37,359 bases of DNA from a virus: positions 1-37,359 of the IMG/VR virus record IMGVR_UViG_3300022853_000048; one strand, given 5' to 3'. This document shows, in pieces, positions 12,677 through 20,041 of the stretch. Every line of letters starts with the position of its first letter. The stretch's first letter is position 1. The notes under the pieces were generated by a model, which worked only from the letters and a program-made list of their open reading frames with translations, did not search any database and was not told the DNA's origin. The translations under genes were made by a program, and so were the position numbers.

Positions 12677-14125
12677 ATGCGTGGATTTGATTACAAGACC
12701 AATCCGTATGACCACCAGAGAAAAGCGTTAGAAGCTTCGTGGGCCGAGGAGTATTATGCACTGTTTATGGAGATGGGAACAGGTAAAACCAAAGTTGCTA
12801 TTGATACCATGGCGGTTCTTTACGAGGCTGGCAAGATCAATGCGGCTTTAGTCGTTGCGCCCAAAGGGGTTTATGACAACTGGGTCCAGAACGAAATCCC
12901 CGCGCATTTACCGGACCGGATCGAACGAACCTTGCTGCGTTGGACCCCCGCTAAGACAAAACGTATGGAAATAAACTTGAAAGACTTTATTGTCGGGGAC
13001 CTTAACGGCATTAAAATATTTGTCATAAACATAGAGGCGTTCTCTACGTCTCGGGGTACAGATGCGGCAACGGCCTTCCTGTACCAAAATCCCAACAATA
13101 TTGTGATAGTGGACGAAAGCACCACCATCAAAAACCGCAAAGCCGCGCGGACAAAAAACATTGTTAAGTTGCAAGAGTATTCAAAGTACCGCCGCATCCT
13201 GACAGGCTCCCCTATTACTAAGAGCCCCATGGATTTGTTCAGCCAATGCGATTTTCTTAAGAACAAGGCGCTGGGGTTTAACAGCTACTTTGCTTTTCAA
13301 GCGAGATACGCAAATATCCAGCAACGGACCATGGGGCACCGCAGTTTTCAACAGATCGTAGGATACCGCCGGTTAGACGAACTTTCGGAAAAGTTAGACA
13401 CTTTTAGCGACAGGGTTTTGAAACAGGATTGCTTAGACCTACCCGAAAAGGTTTATGTCCGTCGGAACATAGAGTTTACTCCCGAACAAAAGAAACTTTA
13501 TACGCAGATGAAGAAGCTGGCGTTAGCAAAGCTTGAAAGCGGGGAGCTTGCCACAACGGCCAGTGTCCTGACGCAGATCATGCGCCTGCAACAGATATGC
13601 TGCGGGTTTCTAAAACCCGACGATGGCGAAATAGAAACCATTCCAAGCAACCGTTTAAAAGAATTGTTGGAACTTTCTGACGAGGTTCAGGGCAAAGCTA
13701 TAATCTGGGCCACTTACACGCACGACATCTTGCGTATTGAGGAAGAGTTAAAGCTCCGGTTTGGACCGGACTCGGTAGCCACTTACTACGGCGGTACGCC
13801 ACAAGATCAACGCCAAGAGATCGTCACACGGTTTCAGGACAAGGCTGACCCCCTGCGGTTCTTTGTTGGTCAACCGCGAACCGGTGGTTACGGCATTACC
13901 TTGACGGCTGCCAACACCGTGATTTACTTTTCTAATAGTTACGATCTGGAGATTAGGTTGCAATCCGAGGACCGCGCACACCGGATCGGGCAGACAAACA
14001 AGGTAACTTATATTGATATGGTTTCGCCCGACACCATCGACGAAAAGATATTGCAGGCGTTGCGCAGTAAAATTGATATTGCGGGGCAGGTTTTAGGTGA
14101 AGACGCAAAGGACTGGTTGAAATAA
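12677..14125 (+). CDS. SNF2-like SF2 helicase/ATPase
   Basis: A 482-aa SF2 helicase of the SNF2 group. Motifs: MGTGKT (33-38); Ia LVVAPKGVYDNW; II VDEST (145-149, DEST in place of DEAH); III LTGSP (175-179); IV and V in WATYTH and GQPRTGGYGITLTAA; VI QSEDRAHRIGQ (429-439), the hallmark of SNF2 proteins. SNF2 ATPases translocate on double-stranded DNA and remodel nucleoprotein. Phage copies often stand in for the replicative helicase or strip proteins. AAGGA precedes the ATG. It is plus-strand, with its own promoter paired with the main replication promoter, so both halves should fire together. Confidence 0.92.
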   Translation: MRGFDYKTNPYDHQRKALEASWAEEYYALFMEMGTGKTKVAIDTMAVLYEAGKINAALVVAPKGVYDNWVQNEIPAHLPDRIERTLLRWTPAKTKRMEINLKDFIVGDLNGIKIFVINIEAFSTSRGTDAATAFLYQNPNNIVIVDESTTIKNRKAARTKNIVKLQEYSKYRRILTGSPITKSPMDLFSQCDFLKNKALGFNSYFAFQARYANIQQRTMGHRSFQQIVGYRRLDELSEKLDTFSDRVLKQDCLDLPEKVYVRRNIEFTPEQKKLYTQMKKLALAKLESGELATTASVLTQIMRLQQICCGFLKPDDGEIETIPSNRLKELLELSDEVQGKAIIWATYTHDILRIEEELKLRFGPDSVATYYGGTPQDQRQEIVTRFQDKADPLRFFVGQPRTGGYGITLTAANTVIYFSNSYDLEIRLQSEDRAHRIGQTNKVTYIDMVSPDTIDEKILQALRSKIDIAGQVLGEDAKDWLK

Positions 14126-14271
14126 TGACTAAACAAGAACAAATATTAACAACCCTCGAAAACAGGCTGTCAGGCCTTCTTGCGGAGACTGAAAACCGCA
14201 ACCGGCTAGGCCTCAAGCAAAAGCTTGAGGAAATCCGTAGTCTGCTAGAAATGCTGAAGGCTAGTTTATAG
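14125..14271 (+). CDS. Small coiled-coil protein (48 aa)
   Basis: A 48-codon ORF starting inside the helicase stop (TAATG), so translationally coupled. It is one amphipathic helix (QEQILTTLENRLSGLLAETE, then LKQKLEEIRSLLEMLKASL). The protein may be a partner of the helicase. Its coding sequence holds a perfect 8-bp hairpin (14211-14230). Its stop overlaps the stop of the converging lytic transglycosylase gene on the other strand by 6 nt. Confidence 0.65.
   Translation: MTKQEQILTTLENRLSGLLAETENRNRLGLKQKLEEIRSLLEMLKASL
14211..14230. other. Perfect hairpin with AAAA loop inside the 48-aa ORF
   Basis: CCTCAAGC (14211-14218), AAAA, GCTTGAGG (14223-14230). There is no T-run on either strand. It sits where the plus-strand helicase transcript and the minus-strand virion transcript converge, about 40 nt before the overlapping stops. 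It may be a weak bidirectional terminator, an RNA-stability element or chance. Confidence 0.45.
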
Positions 14272-16311
14272 CCTGAAGTTACCCTGTGGGTCGGGTCCGC
14301 GGAGCGGGGGTGGTCCAGAAACTTCCCCGCCGCTTGCAAACGCGCTAGGCATCGGTTGCTCGTAGTCATACGCGGCGTATTGTTTAAACATTTGACCAAT
14401 CCCTGTTTCTTGCGGCGGTTCTGGTCTAGCTTGGGGACGAATAAGAGGGGCAGCGGTTGCTTGCGCAACTTCGGGCTCTTGGTTCATCATCAAATATTCA
14501 CTGACCTGTTGCGGCGTAGGGGTATAACCCGGTTGCCCAATTCCTTCTGGACGCGCTCGTGGTTTTGGGGCCGGGTCTTCACCTTCGGCCATTTGAAAGA
14601 ATCCGTCCATAGCAGGCATTATTTCGCCTTCGGCGGCACCGTGGATTATAGAAACGTACTTTCGGGTTTCGTCAAAGGGCGGAACTCCGCCATACTTCCT
14701 TACATTTCCCGGGCCTGCATTATATGCGGCAAGGGCCAAGGGCACCGTACCAAAGTCCTGTAGCTGTTGCTTGAGGTATTTAATACCGCCAATCACGTTT
14801 TGTTTTGGATCGTTAGGGTCCACACCTAGTTCTTTGGCGGTTCCGGGCATAAGCTGCATAAGGCCAATGGCCCCTTTTTGGCTTACGGGGCCCTGACGGC
14901 CTCTGTTTTCTTGATATATGACGCGCAAAACTAGCTCGGGATCAACGTTTTGTTCGAGGGCTAATTCCATGGGATCAAACCCGTAGTCTTCCATTATTTT
15001 CGTTCTTACCGCGGTAAGTTGTTCCGGGGTAGCCGGGCCTTGTACCGCGCCGCCCTCCGCAAAGAGTTGGGCAGAAATCTCGGGCCCGCCGCCCATCAAA
15101 TTCGTTAGATTATTGCCGCCGCCACCGTCTTCGCCCATGGCTTGGGTAGTAGCTAAGAAACCCCCGCCGAAATCGTTAAAACCTCCGCCACCGTCTTCAC
15201 CCATGGCCATAGTGCTTGCCGAAAGGCCAAAAAAGCCGCCACTGCCGTCTTCGCCTATTGCACGGGTCATACCGCCCATAGCGCCCATAGGTGACCTTTC
15301 GGGGCTCTCAAACTGTTTCAGGCTGTCGAGGTGCATTTGTCCGCCGCCAAAACCAAAGCTTTCTTCCGCCCCAAAATGAGCGCGTTCAGCCTCGTCCACC
15401 ATGCCAACAAAGTGGCCCACATCGCCATCGATGCTGTTTTGGACGTTCTCCATAGCTTTCTGACCGTAAGTGCCCATCAAGTATTCTTGGTAGTTTTTGA
15501 GAGGAGAGCCGCGCAAGTCGGCCATTTGGCTGCCGAACTGGTTTGGCATCGGGCCGCCGGACTGTCGTTGGCTGAAAGCCTGCTCTTGAAAAAGACCGCC
15601 AATACCGCTCATATCGGGTTGTTTAGCCACAGACATGGCTGGTTGCAAACTGGCGGCATACGGGGAAGCTATTGCACCACCCTGCGCGTAATTTTGTACC
15701 ATACCACCATCTCCAAATCCCATGGCCGTGGAGCTTAGTCCTGCATTCCCGGCTAAATTAATATCTCCAGCTTGGAACCCGGCAGAGCCTGCCCCGTCCC
15801 GAACCAACTGCTCTCCAGCACCACTTCCAAAAGCGCCCGACGTGTTTCCAATAACAGCTTGTGCTGTAGCACTGGCCGCCCCACGACGTTGTGCGCGGGC
15901 TTGGGACTCTTCAATAAAAACGTCTACGTCATCGCCTGAAAAACCGGGGTCGTCAGGTGCGACAGGAGCCGACCCGCCTTCAAAAACAGGTGCGGTACTC
16001 GTAAAGTTTCCCGGAGACTTTACCGTACCAGACCAACTCTCATACGGTGTTGTTCTGTCCGTAGCATTCCATTTTTCGATGGCCGCGTTATAAGTTTCGC
16101 GGTCCTGTTGCCATTGAGCAAGGTTCGCGTTCCACGGTTCGATCTGGTTGGTGTTAAAGTCATCCACCAGCTTTTGGTAATCGCCAGCTTGTGTTTTATA
16201 CTGCCCCAAAGCGGTGTTGTAGATACCGATCCGGTTATCATAATCCTCCATGATCTTTTTGTCAGTGTCGTAGTAACGATAATCAGGAGACGCATAATTT
16301 ACAATTGACAT
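14266..16311 (-). CDS. Virion-associated lytic transglycosylase (SLT domain)
   Basis: A 681-aa internal virion protein. Residues about 440-560 form a soluble-lytic-transglycosylase domain: VIYQENRG (catalytic E468), AIGLMQLMPGTA (481-492), AAYNAGPGNV (528-537) and a final TRKYV. It would cut peptidoglycan during DNA ejection. The N-terminal 100 residues are helical and Tyr/Trp/Asn-rich. The middle is low-complexity Gly-rich, with three imperfect repeats of the AMGEDGGGG type (about 349-400). Short YAQGGAI, FAEGGAV and FASGGEV motifs also occur in other virion proteins here. It is the last gene of the virion operon and converges on the helicase operon without an obvious terminator. Confidence 0.9.
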   Translation of the reverse strand: MSIVNYASPDYRYYDTDKKIMEDYDNRIGIYNTALGQYKTQAGDYQKLVDDFNTNQIEPWNANLAQWQQDRETYNAAIEKWNATDRTTPYESWSGTVKSPGNFTSTAPVFEGGSAPVAPDDPGFSGDDVDVFIEESQARAQRRGAASATAQAVIGNTSGAFGSGAGEQLVRDGAGSAGFQAGDINLAGNAGLSSTAMGFGDGGMVQNYAQGGAIASPYAASLQPAMSVAKQPDMSGIGGLFQEQAFSQRQSGGPMPNQFGSQMADLRGSPLKNYQEYLMGTYGQKAMENVQNSIDGDVGHFVGMVDEAERAHFGAEESFGFGGGQMHLDSLKQFESPERSPMGAMGGMTRAIGEDGSGGFFGLSASTMAMGEDGGGGFNDFGGGFLATTQAMGEDGGGGNNLTNLMGGGPEISAQLFAEGGAVQGPATPEQLTAVRTKIMEDYGFDPMELALEQNVDPELVLRVIYQENRGRQGPVSQKGAIGLMQLMPGTAKELGVDPNDPKQNVIGGIKYLKQQLQDFGTVPLALAAYNAGPGNVRKYGGVPPFDETRKYVSIIHGAAEGEIMPAMDGFFQMAEGEDPAPKPRARPEGIGQPGYTPTPQQVSEYLMMNQEPEVAQATAAPLIRPQARPEPPQETGIGQMFKQYAAYDYEQPMPSAFASGGEVSGPPPLRGPDPQGNFRL

Positions 16312-16312
16312 G

Positions 16313-19300
16313 TTAACCCCCTAAACTTCCAATCCCACTTTTCATCAACTGCGTTGTTGAGTCATTTGGGAACATTGCAGCGTACCTAGTCCTGTCAACC
16401 GGTCCAGAAGATTGTACAGGTGCCACTTGGGGTGGCGCAGCGGCCTGTTGGACAGGACTAGGCTGAGTAACCGCACCGGGTAAGGCGGGAGGTCCCTCCG
16501 GTGCGGTATTCAATGACCCTTCTTGGTCTGAAGGGGGTAAGGGTCTTTGTGGTTCAGACGGAACAGTAAATTTTTCTGTTTCTTCGTCTGTTTCACGAAT
16601 TATTGAAGGAGGGCTTCTTCGTATCGGAGAGAAGCCTAAATCTTTAAGCATGTTTCCGACGCGCTCGGCGAGACGAACACGTTCTTTGTCATTACGCGGT
16701 TTGCGCATCATAGCTGCCAAAAGTGTTGGGTTAGCCATCAATTCGGACATAACGTCCGTCTGTAATGCCGCCGGAATGTCGTTAAATATACGACGCATTG
16801 TTTCGGCACCTTGACCCGCAGCGATAAGAGCGCCGGGGCCACTTTGACCGCCAGTAAACATGCGTTGTGCGCGAGTACCAATTGCAGAACCTGTAATGCC
16901 TAAGTAAAAATCAAACAAAGGTCCCGCACGATCCACCAGTTCCCCGATATCACCCGCTTTTTCCGAAGCTTCAAACCGAACCATTTCAGACAAATAGGTC
17001 TTTAGGTTGGAAAGTTCTGCTTCGTTCATTACTTTGTTTTCCTTCATCCAGTCCACTAACGATACGCGGCCTCTGGAGCCCTTTATAGGACGAAACATGT
17101 CATCATATAGGGTGCTTGGGCTAAAGGTCCCCGAGTGGCTGCCACCCGCCTTTGTCGCGGCCCATTCTAAAATGGAAGACTTCAAACCGGTCATGGCTTG
17201 TTCCCGCGCGTCTTCGGGGGCGTTTGTAACAACGCTTAAAAGTCGGTCCAACCCTTGGATCGGGGCTCTTGTGTTAATAGCTCGTGCAATGGCCGTTGTC
17301 GGGCTTTCTGTTCCATACACCCTACGGCCTGTATCACTCATCACAGGGTTCATGAGGTCATAAAAGCTTAATTGAGCCAACTCTTCCGCTTGGTTCTTTC
17401 GATTAATCTCAGAAGACTCTCTTAGAAGAACGTTTGCACTTTCGGCATTTTGTAAATCAAACTGTAACCCGGGAAATTGGTCAAGCACGTCTTTGTTTTT
17501 AGCAACCCACTTAGCCAAAGCATCGGGGTTTACCTCACCAGTATTGGGATCAAAAGCCTCTGACCGCGCATTCCGAAGGATTTGCTCCGTAACGCCGCGC
17601 AACGTTCCTATGGTTGTTTCCGCATCAGCCAAGCCTTCTTCTACCGCAAACATCCCGATTTCGTTAATTTGTTCAAGACGCAGATAGGTTGGATCATTTC
17701 CGCCCTGAAGGATGCGACGAGCCAGTAACTCTGGTCCCATGCTCGCGGCTCCCGAGCCTTTTGTTTTTGTGGCTTCGCCCGCAAAAGCCCGAGTGAACGT
17801 GTCATTAAGAGAGCGCGAATACGAACGAGCCATGTCATACGAGAACCGGTAATCATTTGCCTCCGGTCCCAACGATGCGCCACCTAGATCGTCTAACATG
17901 GCACTGGCCATTTCATTAGCAATCCTAGCGGAGTTATAATCAGGGTTTTCCCCGGAGGAAAAACGACGTGAATAGTTTAAGGCAATGCCGCGCAGTTCCG
18001 TTAGTTCTTTTGTTGTTAACGGATCGGTTATTACCCCGGTTCCGTCGGCCGCGGGTTGGTTACCCTGCATGACCATTAAATCAGCGGTCTTGTCTAGCGC
18101 ATCCGCCAACTGACGTGTTCTAGGGGTAGACATGCGGCCGCGAGAAGAGCTTGCTTCTTGACGCAACCTTGTCAAAATATCTTGTTGTGTTGCGCCTTCG
18201 TTAGTCATCGCATCGACGATGCTACTTACACGGTTTTCATAGCTTGTACCCGCCAGCTTTGTAACGGCGTCGGTTGCCCGTCTTTGAGCCGTGACCAACT
18301 CTCCGGAAGCCGGTGCAGGCGCACCTAATCCCAACTCGTTTGTTTTACGATCAACAAATTGTTGAAGTAAAGGCATGTCGTCGGCAAGCTTACCTTGAAG
18401 CTCGGGAGAAACGCCCCTTACACTGTTCCATTTTGTTATGAAACTGGGAGTGTTAGTCGCTTCCCCCGCAGCGTTTGAAAAAGAAGTTATGTCGATTTCA
18501 GGGACAGAACCCCACAGTATTTTTTCTTTGCTTCGGGCTTGGCCTAACTGGTTTGTAATAACGTCAAAAAGTCTTTCAGAAAGCTGGATGTTGCTAGTTC
18601 CGTCTCTCGAAACAGTTTCGAAAGCTTTCAGTACGTTATCTGTGGCAAATGCCATGCGTTCATTTAGCTGTGCGCTAAACACGCCTTCGGCCAAATCCGC
18701 AGCCGTTTGAAGGGCGTCTTGGTCCCCTGTTTGGGACATTGCTAGAATTACGTTTCGCAAAGCTTTGATAGAGGCCTTAGAACCGGCGGTTCTTTCCGCG
18801 GACAGACCGCTGCCAAGCTGCTCTAAAGAGGCTTCAATAGCCAGCAAAGCAGGTGATCCGCCTTTTGCCCCCGCAGTTAGCATAATAGGTTTGCCGTCTT
18901 CGCCAACCAACAATTCGCCTAAATCGTCTCCGGCCAAACGTTGGATTACGGCTTCTACGTCTTCGCCTTCTGCTTCCAAGATATCCACGATCCGCTCAAC
19001 CGCTTTTCTTTGACGAGCGGATTTAAGCGGGGACAAAACCGCGCTTGCGCCGCCTTGTTCGTAGGTCTGTTTTACGCGACGCAATGCCGGTAGAATTTGA
19101 TCGTAATTGTTTAGAACAGGCGCTAGAGGACTGGAGGCAACAGTCGTTCCGACACCCCCCACTGTTTCGAAGAAGATGCGGGCTAACGGATCACCTTGGA
19201 AATACGTTTCTGCTACACTTGCTCCGCCCACTTGACCAACACCCGAAATGGCTTCTGCGGCAAGAAAAGGAGCAGGTGCTGCGCGGGCCGCGGACCCTGT

Positions 19301-20041
19301 TCGAGCCAGCATGTTTTGAGCGCCTTGAAGCAAACGAGTGGACCGAGACGGCGTTACGCCGTTTTCGGCTAAGTTCTTTACAAACTCGGCCGTTCCAACC
19401 CCAACGTTTTTACTAATCATGAAGGGAAAGGGCAGCCAGCCTAAAACGCCTGCGGCGGTTTTCCCGGATTCATAGGCGGCTGTTTGTCCCGGAAGCATCG
19501 GACTTTCTGGTCCCATTAACTGGTCGGTAAGTAATTCGCCGCCTTTATAGGCGGCCAAAGACCCCGCTATACCCCCCACTAAAGCAGCGGCCCCTTTTGC
19601 TACAGGGTGCGCAACGGGCACTTTTGCGCCAACTTTTGCGCCCGCCATAAAACCGCCCAGAGACGTTGTTGCGGGACCGACTTCACGTTTAAAACCGTCT
19701 AGGAACGTACCGGCTTCAATGGGGTTACCTTCGGTATCTTGCGCCAGTAAGTTTATTATTTGGTCGTTTGTAAGGCCTCTTTCTGAGGGCGGCTTGTCTT
19801 TTAAAGGTCCAAAAGTATCAAACAACGTGGAGTTACCGCTTAACAAACCTTGATAAGCGCCACTTCCTAAAACTTCTTCCGCCAGCATTTCTGCCATAAT
19901 TTGAGACGGGTTTTGACCTTCCGAGGAGAAGTTTTGCACATAGGCATCAAACTGAGGCTTGTCAAAAACCACCGGGCTATAATTAGGTCCTACGGAATCC
20001 GCTGTTACGACTTCCGGCGCGACTACATCATCTGGTCCCAT
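16313..20041 (-). CDS. Giant probable internal virion/ejection protein (1242 aa)
   Basis: No named domain recognised. Residues about 100-270 contain several Gly/Ala-rich hydrophobic helices (GAAALVGGIAGSLAAYKGGE, PFPFMISKNVGVG) that could insert into membrane or form a channel. A very long helical and charged body follows (about 330-1100). The last 150 residues are Pro/Gln-rich, ending in RYAAMFPNDS..GIGSLGG, an ending seen in related marine phage virion proteins. Size, composition and position next to the virion transglycosylase suggest an internal core protein like T7 gp15/gp16 that extends the tail during ejection. This is inference from context. Confidence 0.7.
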   Translation of the reverse strand: MGPDDVVAPEVVTADSVGPNYSPVVFDKPQFDAYVQNFSSEGQNPSQIMAEMLAEEVLGSGAYQGLLSGNSTLFDTFGPLKDKPPSERGLTNDQIINLLAQDTEGNPIEAGTFLDGFKREVGPATTSLGGFMAGAKVGAKVPVAHPVAKGAAALVGGIAGSLAAYKGGELLTDQLMGPESPMLPGQTAAYESGKTAAGVLGWLPFPFMISKNVGVGTAEFVKNLAENGVTPSRSTRLLQGAQNMLARTGSAARAAPAPFLAAEAISGVGQVGGASVAETYFQGDPLARIFFETVGGVGTTVASSPLAPVLNNYDQILPALRRVKQTYEQGGASAVLSPLKSARQRKAVERIVDILEAEGEDVEAVIQRLAGDDLGELLVGEDGKPIMLTAGAKGGSPALLAIEASLEQLGSGLSAERTAGSKASIKALRNVILAMSQTGDQDALQTAADLAEGVFSAQLNERMAFATDNVLKAFETVSRDGTSNIQLSERLFDVITNQLGQARSKEKILWGSVPEIDITSFSNAAGEATNTPSFITKWNSVRGVSPELQGKLADDMPLLQQFVDRKTNELGLGAPAPASGELVTAQRRATDAVTKLAGTSYENRVSSIVDAMTNEGATQQDILTRLRQEASSSRGRMSTPRTRQLADALDKTADLMVMQGNQPAADGTGVITDPLTTKELTELRGIALNYSRRFSSGENPDYNSARIANEMASAMLDDLGGASLGPEANDYRFSYDMARSYSRSLNDTFTRAFAGEATKTKGSGAASMGPELLARRILQGGNDPTYLRLEQINEIGMFAVEEGLADAETTIGTLRGVTEQILRNARSEAFDPNTGEVNPDALAKWVAKNKDVLDQFPGLQFDLQNAESANVLLRESSEINRKNQAEELAQLSFYDLMNPVMSDTGRRVYGTESPTTAIARAINTRAPIQGLDRLLSVVTNAPEDAREQAMTGLKSSILEWAATKAGGSHSGTFSPSTLYDDMFRPIKGSRGRVSLVDWMKENKVMNEAELSNLKTYLSEMVRFEASEKAGDIGELVDRAGPLFDFYLGITGSAIGTRAQRMFTGGQSGPGALIAAGQGAETMRRIFNDIPAALQTDVMSELMANPTLLAAMMRKPRNDKERVRLAERVGNMLKDLGFSPIRRSPPSIIRETDEETEKFTVPSEPQRPLPPSDQEGSLNTAPEGPPALPGAVTQPSPVQQAAAPPQVAPVQSSGPVDRTRYAAMFPNDSTTQLMKSGIGSLGG

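Noticed and set aside
15005-15018. Perfect 14-bp palindrome CTTACCGCGGTAAG
   Set aside because: Inside the transglycosylase gene, isolated, and compatible with chance given the many CCGCGG words.
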